A stretch of 64,000 nucleotides of DNA from assembly GCA_020723345.1 (NCBI GenBank), contig DYJA01000004.1, positions 107,443 to 171,442 of the forward strand. The letters are read 5' to 3'. The notes under the pieces were generated by a model. The model did no database searches and was not told the origin of the DNA. It was given only the letters and a program-made list of their open reading frames with translations. The DNA comes from Candidatus Aquidulcis sp. (GTDB lineage Bacteria > Chloroflexota > Anaerolineae > UBA4142). Position numbers and translations under genes: made by a program. Shown here piece by piece: positions 39,395 through 48,403 of the stretch (its first letter is position 1; each line of letters opens with the position of its first letter).

Positions 39395-42300
39395 ATGATG
39401 AATCTCTCTGGACTACTTCCCCTAATCGAACAACTCGACGCGTTCAAGCATTTGACGACGCGGTTGCGCGATCAGGCGACGGTCACCGCCGACGTGATCG
39501 AATCCGCGCGCGCGCCGATGCTTGCCGCGTTGTCGCGCGCGCTCGCTACGCCGATGGTCGTGCTGACCGCGCGGACGGATCGCGCCAAGCAGATCGCGAA
39601 CGAACTGAACGCGTGGTCGCCATCCCCGGCTGTCATTGCGAGTCATCTTGAGCGGAACGAAGTGAAGTCGAAGGAAGCGGCGAAGCAATCCCCTAATCGC
39701 GAGTTGAGGATCGCTTCGTCGCATCCTTCGACTCCGCAGCAAAAAGACGCTGCTCCGCTCAGGACGCTCCTCGCAATGACAAATGTGTTCGACTTCCCCG
39801 AACCTGATTCGCTTTATTACGAACGTATTCCGTGGAGCGCGGAGACGATTGCCGCGCGTCTGTCCGCGCTCGCGGCATTGGCGCAAAATCCCGCGCCGAT
39901 CATCGTCACGACGATTCGCGCGGTGATGCAGAAAACCGTGCCGCCCGCCGATTTCGTCGCGGGGATGCGCGCGCTGCGGCGCGGCGAAAGCGTCAACCTC
40001 ACCGAACTCTTGTCTGCGCTCGTCGCGCTCGGCTACGAGTACGCCGCGGTCGTCGAAACGCCGGGCGCGTTCAGCCGACGCGGCGGTATCCTCGACGTGT
40101 GGGTGCCCGCGCATCCGCGCCCCGTCCGCATCGAATTTGTCGGCGACGAAATCGCGTCGCTCCGCGCGTTCGATCCCGCGACGCAGCGCTCCGCGCAGGA
40201 ACTCAAAGCGGTGATGATCACGCCCGCGAGCGAAGCGCTGCCCGGACGCGGGCGCGACGCCGCGCAAAAAATCGCCGCGTGGGATTTGTCCGCGTGCCAT
40301 CCGATTGCCGAATCGGGCTTCAAGCGCGACCGCGAATCGTTGGAAGAGGGCAGGCGTTTTCACGGCATCGAATTTTACCTGCAATATTTTTACTCGAATC
40401 CCGCGTCGCTGATCGATCACTTGCCCGCGCAAGGTTTGCTCGTCGTCGAAGATTGGGCGGAAGTCGAAGCGAACGCGCAGTCGCTCGAATTTCAAGCCGA
40501 AGACGTGCGCGGCGATCTGGAAGCGCGGCGCGAACTGCCCGCGAATGTCGCGCTGCCGTACTTTGCGTGGAACGCGCTGCGCGAGCGACTGCTGTCGCGC
40601 AAACGCCTGCTCTTCGATTACGCGACGCCGGGCGAAGCGATTCAACTGCCGTTCACGCCGGGTCCGCGTTACGGCGGACAACTCCGCAAAGTGATGGATG
40701 AGTTGTTCAAAGAGCGCGAACGCGACGCGCGCATCGTCGTCGTCACGCGCCAAGCCGCGCGCCTCTCCGAACTTTTGCGCGAACGCGAATTTTTTATCAA
40801 GCCCGTCGACGCGATTGCCAAGCCGCCGGAGCCAAAGCATATTGTGTTGGTGCAAGGCGCGTTGGCGGAAGGATGGCAGTTACCAGTATCCAGTGTTCAG
40901 TATTCAGTTTCCAGTGAATCGTCCAACCGAACACTGAATACTGAATACTGCATACTGCTCACTGATGCCGAACTCTTCGGCTGGTCGCGTCCCAAGCCGC
41001 GCCGCGTCGCCAAGACGCGCGCCGCGTCGCCGGAAGCGTTCTTCTCCGATCTTGCGATTGGCGATTACATCGTCCACATCGATCACGGCATCGGGATTTT
41101 TCGCGGACTGACGCGCATCGCGATCCACGGACCCGAACGCGAATTTCTGCAAATCGAATATCTGCGCGGCGATATGCTCTACGTCCCCGTGCATCAGATT
41201 GATCGGCTGAGTCGTTACGTCGCGCCGGGCGGACGCGTGCCCACGCTCAGTCGGCTGGGCACGGCGGAATGGACGCAGGTCAAAGAGCGCACGCGCAAAG
41301 CGGTCGAAGACATCGCGGACGACTTGCTCGAACTGTACGCGGCGCGCGAGGTCGTCAGCGGTCACGCGTTCGCGCCCGACAATCAGTGGCAGAACGAACT
41401 CGAAGCGTCGTTCTCGTACGTCGAAACCGAGGACCAACTGCGCGCGATTGACGAAGTGAAAGCCGACATGGAACGCGCGCGCCCGATGGATCGCCTCGTC
41501 GTCGGCGATGTGGGGTACGGCAAAACCGAAGTCGCGCTGCGCGCCGCGTTCAAAGCCGCGAACGACGGCAAGCAAATCGCGATTCTCGTGCCGACGACGG
41601 TGCTCGCGCAGCAGCATTACAACACCTTCAGCGAACGCCTCGCGCCATTTCCATTGACCGTCGAAATGTTGTCGCGCTTTCGCTCCGACAAAGAGCAGAA
41701 AGAGATCGTCGAGAAAATTCGCGTGGGCGCGGTCGACATCGTGATCGGCACGCACCGGTTGCTGTCCGACGATGTGCAATTCAAAGACCTGGGTTTGCTC
41801 ATCATCGACGAGGAGCAGCGCTTCGGCGTTGTCCACAAAGAAAAATTGAAACAGTTGCGCCAACAAGTCGATGTGCTGACGCTCACCGCGACGCCGATTC
41901 CGCGCACGCTTTATCTATCGCTCTCCGGCGCGCGCGATATGTCGACGATTGAAACGCCGCCGGAAGATCGTTTGCCGATTCGCACGTACGTCGCGGAGTA
42001 CGACGAGCGATTGGTCCGCGACGCGATTCTGCGCGAACTGGATCGCGGCGGTCAAGTCTTTTACGTTCACAACCGTGTGCGCGGCATTCACATCGTCGCG
42101 GATCAATTGCGGAAACTCGTGCCGGAGGCGAACATCGTGATCGGTCACGGGCAAATGAACGAAGCGCAACTCGAAGCGGTGATGGCGGAATTTGCGACGG
42201 GCAAGTACGACGTGCTCGTCTGTACGACGATCATCGAAAGCGGGATTGACATTCCAAACGCGAACACGCTCGTTGTCGCGCACGCGGACAAGTTCGGACT

Positions 42301-43054
42301 CGCGCAGTTGTACCAGTTGCGCGGGCGCGTCGGGCGGAGCGCGGCGCGCGCGTACGCGTATTTCCTGTACGAAAAGCATCATCCGCTCAGCGCGGAGGCG
42401 CACGATCGATTGCAAGCCATCGCCGGAGCGAGCGAACTCGGCGCGGGCTTTCAGATCGCGATGCGCGATCTCGAGATTCGCGGCGCGGGCGAAATTCTTG
42501 GCGCACAGCAATCAGGACACATCGCCGCTGTCGGGTTCGATCTGTATTGCCGGTTGCTTGCGAGCGCGGTGGAAATGAAAAAGGGACAGGTGACGAGTGA
42601 CAAGGGAAGTGAGAAGGCGAGAGGCGGATTAGGTTTTGCGCCGATCATCGATCTGCCGCTGCCCGCGCAAATTCCCGAAGAGTACGTGCCCGATTCCGGC
42701 TTGCGGTTGCGGCTGTATCGCCGGCTGGCGGACATTACGACGAGCGCGCAGGTCGAAGAAATCGCGCAAGAATTAACGGATCGCTTTGGCAAGCCGCCGG
42801 AGCCAATCGAAAATTTGCTGTACTTGCTGCGCCTCAAAGTTGCGGCGATCCACGCGCGCCTTGCCGCGATCATCGTCGAAGAAGGACGCATCGTCATCAA
42901 GTTTGGGCGCGAGGACAGCGCGCTGGCGACGCGTCTGCAATCGAAATTCAAAGACCGCGTGCGCGCGTCGCGCGACCGCGCGTGGCTGGGTTTCGAAAGC
43001 GATCTGAAATGGCGCGAGCATCTCAGTGAGGTCGTGAAGGTGATGGCACAATAA
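39395..43054 (+). CDS. mfd: Transcription-repair coupling factor Mfd
   Basis: About 1219 residues. Mfd removes stalled RNA polymerase and recruits UvrA for repair. N-terminal UvrB-like domain (residues about 1-400), RNA-polymerase interaction domain [20 protein letters not shown] near 570, helicase motor with [10 protein letters not shown] (motif I), DEEQRFG (motif II), TATPIPRTL and QLRGRVGRS, then a C-terminal TRCF domain. Start ATG 39395 or 39398 is taken after the array. Three repeat-derived insertions are in frame: a 151-bp palindromic element (39631-39781) after [10 protein letters not shown], a heptad array at 40876-40963 between the UvrB-like part and the interaction domain, and a short repeat-like stretch at about 42590-42625. 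All are in loops between conserved blocks. Confidence 0.95.
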   Translation: MMNLSGLLPLIEQLDAFKHLTTRLRDQATVTADVIESARAPMLAALSRALATPMVVLTARTDRAKQIANELNAWSPSPAVIASHLERNEVKSKEAAKQSPNRELRIASSHPSTPQQKDAAPLRTLLAMTNVFDFPEPDSLYYERIPWSAETIAARLSALAALAQNPAPIIVTTIRAVMQKTVPPADFVAGMRALRRGESVNLTELLSALVALGYEYAAVVETPGAFSRRGGILDVWVPAHPRPVRIEFVGDEIASLRAFDPATQRSAQELKAVMITPASEALPGRGRDAAQKIAAWDLSACHPIAESGFKRDRESLEEGRRFHGIEFYLQYFYSNPASLIDHLPAQGLLVVEDWAEVEANAQSLEFQAEDVRGDLEARRELPANVALPYFAWNALRERLLSRKRLLFDYATPGEAIQLPFTPGPRYGGQLRKVMDELFKERERDARIVVVTRQAARLSELLREREFFIKPVDAIAKPPEPKHIVLVQGALAEGWQLPVSSVQYSVSSESSNRTLNTEYCILLTDAELFGWSRPKPRRVAKTRAASPEAFFSDLAIGDYIVHIDHGIGIFRGLTRIAIHGPEREFLQIEYLRGDMLYVPVHQIDRLSRYVAPGGRVPTLSRLGTAEWTQVKERTRKAVEDIADDLLELYAAREVVSGHAFAPDNQWQNELEASFSYVETEDQLRAIDEVKADMERARPMDRLVVGDVGYGKTEVALRAAFKAANDGKQIAILVPTTVLAQQHYNTFSERLAPFPLTVEMLSRFRSDKEQKEIVEKIRVGAVDIVIGTHRLLSDDVQFKDLGLLIIDEEQRFGVVHKEKLKQLRQQVDVLTLTATPIPRTLYLSLSGARDMSTIETPPEDRLPIRTYVAEYDERLVRDAILRELDRGGQVFYVHNRVRGIHIVADQLRKLVPEANIVIGHGQMNEAQLEAVMAEFATGKYDVLVCTTIIESGIDIPNANTLVVAHADKFGLAQLYQLRGRVGRSAARAYAYFLYEKHHPLSAEAHDRLQAIAGASELGAGFQIAMRDLEIRGAGEILGAQQSGHIAAVGFDLYCRLLASAVEMKKGQVTSDKGSEKARGGLGFAPIIDLPLPAQIPEEYVPDSGLRLRLYRRLADITTSAQVEEIAQELTDRFGKPPEPIENLLYLLRLKVAAIHARLAAIIVEEGRIVIKFGREDSALATRLQSKFKDRVRASRDRAWLGFESDLKWREHLSEVVKVMAQ
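39631..39781. repeat. Palindromic element TGTCATTGCGAG...CTCGCAATGACA in frame inside mfd
   Basis: TGTCATTGCGAG and CTCGCAATGACA are perfect 12-bp terminal arms around a 127-bp interior that contains GAAGCAATCCCC and GCATCCTTCGACTCC words. The element is translated within mfd, adding roughly 50 residues. The same arms bound an element at 55348. Confidence 0.85.
40876..40963. repeat. Heptad inverted array in frame inside mfd (word CAGTATT)
   Basis: AGTATCCAGTGTTCAGTATT is followed by CACTGAATACTGAATACTGC. It is translated as a Ser/Thr/Tyr-rich loop in Mfd and resembles the CydD-CydC linker array and the 52350 array. Confidence 0.8.
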
Positions 43055-43088
43055 AGACCGTCCAGGTTTCCCAAAACCTGGACGGTCT
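43055..43088. terminator. Bidirectional terminator between mfd and a convergent gene
   Basis: A perfect 15-bp hairpin AGACCGTCCAGGTTT-CCCA-AAACCTGGACGGTCT. It separates the convergent mfd and coiled-coil genes. Confidence 0.75.
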
Positions 43089-43106
43089 CTTCATGCCTCG
43101 CGCGTC

Positions 43107-44561
43107 CTATTTCTTTTTCGACTTGTCTTTCCGACTCAGCTGCTTGGCTTGCTTGATCCATTTTTCAAACGCGGGTTGGCGCTGCCATTTGCGAAGGAGA
43201 ATCGCGGCTTGCAATTGCGGCACGCTCGCATTCGCCAGCGCGCTCAGCGTGCCGATGCCTGCCGCGCGCAAGCGCGCCGCGTACGCCGGTCCAATCCCTT
43301 TGACGAGTTCCAGATTCTCCGCCTCTTCTTGCCGGATCCGATAGAGTCGGGTCGTCAAATCCGTGATCACCGCTTCGCGTTTTTGCGATTGCGTTTGCAG
43401 CGTCTTGATTTGCTGCTTGGCAAGACGAATTTGCTTTTTCAAATCGGCAACTGCCGCGCGCTGCTTCGCCGCGCTTTTTCTGAGCCGCTTGGCTGTCGCG
43501 GCTTTTTTGCGCGCCGCCGCGAGTTGGCTCTTTTGTTCCGCGAGGCGCGCCTGCTGTTTCGCCGCTTGCGCTCCCAGCGCGGTTGCGCGCGCGGCTTGCG
43601 CGCGCGCCTGTTCCAACTGCAACGCCAGATCGTTTTGGCGGATGATGTCTTGCTCGATCTGGTTACGCGCGGCGGCGAGTTGTTCGGCTTGCGCTCGCGC
43701 GGCGTGGACTTGGTGCGTCAGTTCTGCGACTTTGATCTTTTCTTGTTCGAGATCGCTGATCACACGGTCGGCTTGCGCGCGCGCCTGGCTCAAGCGACTG
43801 CTCAACGCGGCGATTTTAGTCTGATCCTCTTCGACTTGAACGCTCAGTTGCCGCAATTCCTCCGAATGATCCGGCTCGGGCGGACGCGCGGCGGCGAGCG
43901 CGGTCAACTGATCGACTTGGTCTTTTTGCTGCGCCAATTCATTGGCGAGCCGCGCCATCGTGTCGCGCAGCGTTTGCGATTCGTATTCCAGCGCGGTCGC
44001 GCGCGCGGCTTGTTCTTGCGCTTGCGCGAGTTCGCCGGTGAGTTGCGTCACCGTCCCGCGCGTCGTTTGCAGTACCGTCTCGAGCGCGTCGATTTTTTCG
44101 CGTTCGCTTTCGGCTTGCGCGAGTTGGTTCGTCAGATCCGCGATTTCGAGTTTCTGATCCGCCAGCGTGTGCTCCATCCGCGCCGCGCGGTTCTGTTGTT
44201 CCTGTAAATCCCGTTCCAGAACCTGGGTGCGATTCTGAAGATGCGTCACGCTGGCGCTGCTCGCTTCCAGATCGGCTTTGGCGCGCGTCAAATCCGCTTG
44301 CGTCGCGTTGAATTGCGTGCGCAGCGCGATCAATTCCGCTTGCTTGGTCTCGAGATCGCGCGCGTGCGCCGCGCGTTCGGTTTCTTGTTCCTGGCGCAAC
44401 GCGGCGAGGTCTGCCAGCGCGCGTAGATGTTTTTTTCGCGCGCTGTTCCACGCGGCGTACAAAATGAACAACGCCGATCCTGCCAGCGGGATGCCAATCG
44501 CCAAGAGAATCGCGACAAGGAGCAAGGTCTGCGCGTCCATGGACACAGTGGTAGGTTCCAT
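43107..44561 (-). CDS. Membrane-anchored coiled-coil protein with C-terminal helix-hairpin-helix
   Basis: A 484-residue protein: transmembrane helix (TLLLVAILLAIGIPLAGSAL), a long predicted coiled coil from about residue 45 to 410 with strong heptad Leu/Ala and many Gln/Glu/Arg, then LELVKGIGPAYAARLRAAGI, a helix-hairpin-helix of the kind found in polymerase-lambda-like and DUF4332 domains. A basic end KDKSKKK follows. The shape resembles SMC-like or nucleoid/cell-pole anchoring proteins. ATG 44561 is chosen for its GGAG. It is divergent from a similar gene at 44703. Confidence 0.8.
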   Translation of the reverse strand: MEPTTVSMDAQTLLLVAILLAIGIPLAGSALFILYAAWNSARKKHLRALADLAALRQEQETERAAHARDLETKQAELIALRTQFNATQADLTRAKADLEASSASVTHLQNRTQVLERDLQEQQNRAARMEHTLADQKLEIADLTNQLAQAESEREKIDALETVLQTTRGTVTQLTGELAQAQEQAARATALEYESQTLRDTMARLANELAQQKDQVDQLTALAAARPPEPDHSEELRQLSVQVEEDQTKIAALSSRLSQARAQADRVISDLEQEKIKVAELTHQVHAARAQAEQLAAARNQIEQDIIRQNDLALQLEQARAQAARATALGAQAAKQQARLAEQKSQLAAARKKAATAKRLRKSAAKQRAAVADLKKQIRLAKQQIKTLQTQSQKREAVITDLTTRLYRIRQEEAENLELVKGIGPAYAARLRAAGIGTLSALANASVPQLQAAILLRKWQRQPAFEKWIKQAKQLSRKDKSKKK

Positions 44562-44620
44562 ACGTCTCCGGGAAAAGCCCTGCAAGTCGATGCCAGGGAA
44601 CTTGACTGACCGACACCCAG

Positions 44621-44668
44621 ATTATACCACGATTAGTGCTTGTTTTCCAACACGTCTGGTGGTATACT
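44621..44668. promoter_or_regulatory. Overlapping divergent promoters between two coiled-coil genes
   Basis: Plus strand: TTGTTT (44640) and TATACT (44663) with 17 bp. Minus strand: TTGGAA (44650-44645) and TATAAT (44626-44621) with 18 bp. The two promoters overlap. Confidence 0.7.
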
Positions 44669-44702
44669 TGCGTCAGTTCATAATCAAGTCGAGGAGGACA
44701 CA

Positions 44703-45971
44703 ATGCCCCAGGTTTGGCTCTGGCTTTTCGTCGCATTTATCGTAGGTGTGTTGCTCGAATGGCTCTTGGAGATTTTCTTTTTTCGGCGGCGTTTTTTGCG
44801 GCAAACAGAAGAAAGGGTGCTGGCAGTTGAACGGTCGAAGCAAGAACTGCAAACCAAGATCGCAACGCTTGAAGCCGCATCGCGAGAGCGTGACGCTGAA
44901 CTGGGGAATCTGAAAACGCAACTCGCCCAAGCGCAAAGCGAGCGCGATACTTGCGTCAGCGCGCAAATCGCGCTAGACCAGGATGTTGAATCACTGCGAG
45001 TCCAGTTAGCAAAGTCAACGAGCGAACTTGGAGTTTCGCTTGCCGCCAACGCGGAATTGGAAAAGCAGGTCAGCGCGCTCAAAGCGCAATTGAGCAAAGC
45101 AAACGCCGATCGCGACGCCGCGCTGAAGGAAAAAACCGCGCGCGCGGCTGAAGCGCAAACGCGCCAAACGCAACTGGCGCAAGCGCGCGCCGATCTGGCG
45201 GAATGTCAGAAACGATCAGGCGATCTATCTGCGCAAATTCAGCAATTCCAAGCCAGCAGCGCGTCAACAGCAGAGCGAATCAAAATACTGGAAGGCGATC
45301 AAGCCCGACAGCGCGTACAGATTGAAAAGTTGATGTCCGATTTGCTTCAAGTCGCCAGCCAACGCGATCACCTTGGTACGGAGATCGCGCAACTCCGCGC
45401 GCAACCCCCGGTCGTACCCGCACCCGCACCCGCACCGACTGTTCAGCAATTGCGTCAGCGCAGCGCGGACGACGAAACCCCATTTACCGCCGCTTGTCCC
45501 CAGCATCTTTCCGACGTGAAGGGCATTGGCGCGGTGTACGAGACGCGGTTGTACGAAGCCGGCATCGGCAGTTATTGGGAATTGGCGCAACTGTCGAACG
45601 CCGATCTCCAACGAATTCTCCAGGTGACGGAACTGCAATCCGCGCAAATCGATTTCAACGCGATTCGCGCGGACGCGCGGCGATTGGCGCGCGAGACCAA
45701 ATCGCTGGGACGTCAATGGAGCCGCGGCAAGCCCGACGATTTCGAGCCGTTGCAAGGAATCGGAGCCACGTACGAGAAACGGCTGTACGACGCGGGCATC
45801 TGCACGTACGAGGCGCTTGCCAACGCGACCGTTGAGTTGCTCGAAGAAATCTGTCACGCGCCCGCGCAATTCAAACCCGATTACGCGCTGTGGATCAAGC
45901 AAGCGAAAGAACTCGCGGCGAAAAAAACCAACCAGCAAAGGGCGTCAGGGGGCGGCGATGTTTCGCAATAA
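44703..45971 (+). CDS. Membrane-anchored coiled-coil protein with two helix-hairpin-helix domains
   Basis: A 422-residue protein: transmembrane helix at the N-terminus (MPQVWLWLFVAFIVGVLLEW), a coiled coil from about residue 35 to 240, an Ala/Pro linker, and two helix-hairpin-helix units (LSDVKGIGAVYETRLYEAGI and LQGIGATYEKRLYDAGICTY). It is a paralogue in layout of the divergent neighbour. GAGGAGGACACA is a strong ribosome binding site. Its stop overlaps the formylglycine-enzyme-like gene by 14 nt. Confidence 0.85.
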   Translation: MPQVWLWLFVAFIVGVLLEWLLEIFFFRRRFLRQTEERVLAVERSKQELQTKIATLEAASRERDAELGNLKTQLAQAQSERDTCVSAQIALDQDVESLRVQLAKSTSELGVSLAANAELEKQVSALKAQLSKANADRDAALKEKTARAAEAQTRQTQLAQARADLAECQKRSGDLSAQIQQFQASSASTAERIKILEGDQARQRVQIEKLMSDLLQVASQRDHLGTEIAQLRAQPPVVPAPAPAPTVQQLRQRSADDETPFTAACPQHLSDVKGIGAVYETRLYEAGIGSYWELAQLSNADLQRILQVTELQSAQIDFNAIRADARRLARETKSLGRQWSRGKPDDFEPLQGIGATYEKRLYDAGICTYEALANATVELLEEICHAPAQFKPDYALWIKQAKELAAKKTNQQRASGGGDVSQ

Positions 45972-47289
45972 CCGCCCACGCTATTGGGTCGATTGGTACG
46001 ATCGCTGGCATCTCTTGTTGATCCTAGTTCTGCTGTTGTTATTGTGCTGGCTCGGTTATCTCAGCACGCTCCCCGCGCCCCAAGTTTCGCTCGCGCTCGC
46101 CGATCCAAACGCGACTTTGCAATCGGATAAACCGCTCGAACTGATCGGCAAAGCGCCCGCGAACGGTGTCGTGCGCGTGTACGACGGCGACAAATCGTTG
46201 GGCGAAACGCGCGCGGATGCCAATGGCAACTTTAAAATCGCGCTGACGAGTATTCCGACCGGCGCACATCCGCTCAAAGCAACTATCCAAGTCGACGGCG
46301 CGCGGATCGAATCGCCTGCGCTGAACGTGAACGTCAGCGCGCCTGTCGCGGCGATTGCGCCGACCATCGCGCCAACCGCGCCAAGTATCCCGCCAACCGC
46401 GACATCTGCGCCACCGACCGCCACACGCGTTCCGCCAACCGCGACGCCTGCGCCGCCGACCGCCACACGCGTTCCGCCAACCGCTACGTCAACGCTCGCG
46501 GCTGGCGCGATGCAACGGCGCGGCAAAGACAACGCGGAAATGATTTACATCCCGTCCGGCGAGTTTACATTCGGAGACGAAAAATCGGCGCGCACAATTT
46601 ACCTCGACGCGTTTTGGATCGACAAGTTTGAAGTGACCAACGCGCAATTCCAGCAATTCGTCGACGCGACGAAATACACGACGGACGCGGAAAAGCAAGG
46701 TTGGGGCTTTGAACATAACAACAAGTGGGAACAGGTCAACGGAATTTCGTGGCGCGCGCCGCGCGGCGCGGGCAGTTCCATCGCCGATCGGCAGAAACAG
46801 CCGGTCGTCCTCGTCTCGTGGAACGATGCAAACGCGTACTGCGCGTGGGCGGACAAACATCTGCCGACCGAAGCGCAATGGGAAAAAGCCGCGCGCGGGA
46901 CGGACGCACGAATTTTTCCGTGGGGCAATACCTGGGACGGCGCGCGGCTGAATTTTTGCGATACGAATTGCCAATACAGTTGGAAAGATGCGAGCGCCAA
47001 CGATGGCAACGCGGAGAACGCGCCCGGCGGCAGTTACGCTTCCGGCGCGAGTCCGTTTGGCGTTTTGGATTTGGCGGGCAACGCGTGGGAATGGAGCGCC
47101 GATTGGTTCGACCTGGATTATCCCAAGACGATGCCGGCGCGCAATCCAACGGGTCCCGCGGCGGGTCAGCTCAAAGTTTTGCGCGGCGGCGCGTGGAGCA
47201 TCGAGCAATTCTACGCGCGCACGACTAGCCGGTTTAGCGAGCCGGTAGATTATCGCGAACGCAGCGTCGGGATGCGCTGCGTCCAGTAA
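45958..47289 (+). CDS. Formylglycine-generating-enzyme-like (FGE-sulfatase domain) lipid-bound or membrane protein
   Basis: A 443-residue protein: one transmembrane helix (LLLILVLLLLLCWLGYLST), an Ig-like domain with a PNGVVRVYDGD pattern (residues about 35-120), a Pro/Thr/Ala repeat linker (PPTATRVPPTATPAPPTATR), and a C-terminal FGE-sulfatase domain. That domain shows EMIYIPSGEFTFG, DAFWIDKFEVTN, PVVLVSWNDANAYC, LPTEAQWEKAARG, FGVLDLAGNAWEWSADW and LRGGAWSIEQ. Sulfatase-modifying enzymes use this fold, but many FGE-domain proteins have other roles and no sulfatase gene is seen here. It probably faces the outside. Confidence 0.88.
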   Translation: MFRNNRPRYWVDWYDRWHLLLILVLLLLLCWLGYLSTLPAPQVSLALADPNATLQSDKPLELIGKAPANGVVRVYDGDKSLGETRADANGNFKIALTSIPTGAHPLKATIQVDGARIESPALNVNVSAPVAAIAPTIAPTAPSIPPTATSAPPTATRVPPTATPAPPTATRVPPTATSTLAAGAMQRRGKDNAEMIYIPSGEFTFGDEKSARTIYLDAFWIDKFEVTNAQFQQFVDATKYTTDAEKQGWGFEHNNKWEQVNGISWRAPRGAGSSIADRQKQPVVLVSWNDANAYCAWADKHLPTEAQWEKAARGTDARIFPWGNTWDGARLNFCDTNCQYSWKDASANDGNAENAPGGSYASGASPFGVLDLAGNAWEWSADWFDLDYPKTMPARNPTGPAAGQLKVLRGGAWSIEQFYARTTSRFSEPVDYRERSVGMRCVQ

Positions 47290-47321
47290 TCTGGGTATGA
47301 CAAAAAAAGAACGCGCGAGCA

Positions 47322-47350
47322 TTGACTTTCAGTCTGCTCTCGTGTATTAT
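47322..47350 (+). promoter_or_regulatory. Promoter of the DUF4332-type gene
   Basis: TTGACT and TATTAT separated by exactly 17 bp, about 75 bp before the gene. Confidence 0.75.
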
Positions 47351-47420
47351 TCAGCCACATGACGAACGGCGCGGCAGAAGCAAACCGCCCCGCCGATTTT
47401 CAAACTCAAGGAGGAGAACG

Positions 47421-47828
47421 ATGACGGTATCCATCAGCAAGATTCGTGGCATTGCGCCCGCGCATGCCAAGACCCTCAAGGCGCACGACTTGGGGACCAG
47501 CGCCAAGTATCTCGCGGCGACCAAGACGGCGGGAAAGCGGCGCGAACTGGCGAATGCGCTGGGCGTTTCGGAGCAAATGGTTCTGGAACACGCCAATCGC
47601 TGCGATCTGGCGCGCATCGACGGCGTCGGCCGCGTCTTTTCGAACTTGTTGGAGACCGCGGGCGTGGACACGGTGAAAGAGTTGGCGGTGCGCGTGCCCC
47701 AGAATCTGTACGAGAAACTGGCGGAAACGAACGTGGGCAAGCGGTACTGCCAGCGCAACCCAACGTTGAAAGAAGTCAAACGCTGGGTAGCGCAAGCCAA
47801 GAAATTGCCCAAAGCGCTCGAGTACTAA
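47421..47828 (+). CDS. DUF4332-type helix-hairpin-helix protein
   Basis: A 135-residue protein: ISKIRGIAPAHAKTLKAHDL is the first helix-hairpin-helix, VLEHANRCDLARIDGVGRVF the second, then a helix EVKRWVAQAKKLPKAL. It is the family size of DUF4332 proteins. GAGGAGAACG precedes ATG 47421. The same type of helix-hairpin-helix occurs in the two coiled-coil proteins encoded upstream. A nucleic-acid or structural role is likely from the motif but unproven. Confidence 0.88.
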   Translation: MTVSISKIRGIAPAHAKTLKAHDLGTSAKYLAATKTAGKRRELANALGVSEQMVLEHANRCDLARIDGVGRVFSNLLETAGVDTVKELAVRVPQNLYEKLAETNVGKRYCQRNPTLKEVKRWVAQAKKLPKALEY

Positions 47829-47839
47829 TTGATGGACGT

Positions 47840-47875
47840 GAGACCCAAAGACCAAGACCTTTGGGTCTCATTTTC
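47840..47875 (+). terminator. Intrinsic terminator of the DUF4332-type gene
   Basis: GAGACCCAAAG and CTTTGGGTCTC flank an 8-nt loop, followed by ATTTTCATT. Confidence 0.8.
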
Positions 47876-47923
47876 ATTGCTTGAAATTTTCTGTCGGGTG
47901 TACGTCACGGTCTTGGGTGATCC

Positions 47924-47997
47924 GTAAGGGCGAAGCATTTTTCTGATCCTTCGACTCCACTGCGTTCCACTCAGGACGAAAAATGCTTCACCCCTAC
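47924..47997. repeat. Palindromic element, GTAAGGGCGAAGCATTT arms
   Basis: GTAAGGGCGAAGCATTTTTC faces GAAAAATGCTTCACCCCTAC, near-perfect 20-bp arms, with an inner TCCTTCGACTCCACTGCG...CACTCAGGA palindrome of the type found in mfd and cydDC. Its arms resemble the element at 61777. Confidence 0.8.
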
Positions 47998-48026
47998 TTG
48001 ATGCACGCCTTTTTTTGTCACCTACC

Positions 48027-48055
48027 TTGACGCGCCGGATGGAATCTGCTAAACT
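48027..48055 (+). promoter_or_regulatory. Promoter of the 56-residue protein gene
   Basis: TTGACG and TAAACT with a 17-bp spacer. Confidence 0.75.
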
Positions 48056-48106
48056 GCGATCAACAGGGCTGACGCATCAATCATCTGATGCCAAAGGAGA
48101 GGTCAA

Positions 48107-48277
48107 ATGAAACTCAGTGCTCCCAAACAAGTGACCTTCTGGGTCGCCGGCGTTGTCGGACTGGTTGGCTTGGTGGCGGGCTTGGTGCCAATCCCCATGG
48201 TCTCGCCATTTGCCTTTTGGATCGTCGTTATCGGTTTTGTGATTCTCGCGCTCGGCAACATGCTCGAAGGGTTGTAA
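48107..48277 (+). CDS. Small two-helix membrane protein, 56 residues
   Basis: ATG 48107 with AAGGAGAGGTCAA upstream encodes MKLSAPKQVTFWVAGVVGLV followed by a Pro-containing turn and a second hydrophobic helix (PFAFWIVVIGFVILALGNML), stop at 48275. A consensus promoter lies 50 bp upstream. The two helices and the short basic N-terminus are like other small conserved membrane proteins in this phylum. Function unknown. Confidence 0.8.
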   Translation: MKLSAPKQVTFWVAGVVGLVGLVAGLVPIPMVSPFAFWIVVIGFVILALGNMLEGL

Positions 48278-48289
48278 ACCAGGATCGTC

Positions 48290-48356
48290 GGAGCGCGGAA
48301 TTTTTTTGTCAGCCCTGTTCAAACCTTATTTCCCCAACTTCCCGCGCTCCTTTCTT
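48290..48356 (+). terminator. Long hairpin after the 56-residue protein gene
   Basis: CGGAGCGCGG faces CCCGCGCTCC across about 40 nt, followed by TTTCTTT. It sits between the small gene and the HerA-like gene. Confidence 0.55.
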
Positions 48357-48403
48357 TGCTCCATCAATCGAAACAGATCTTTGATTTTCAACAAGGAGAA
48401 CGA

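Noticed and set aside
45958..47289. Genuine sulfatase-activating enzyme
   Set aside because: No sulfatase gene is nearby and the membrane anchor and Ig-like domain are unusual; only the domain family is claimed.
47924..47997. Insertion sequence
   Set aside because: No transposase-like frame lies in or near the palindrome; it is at most a miniature element.
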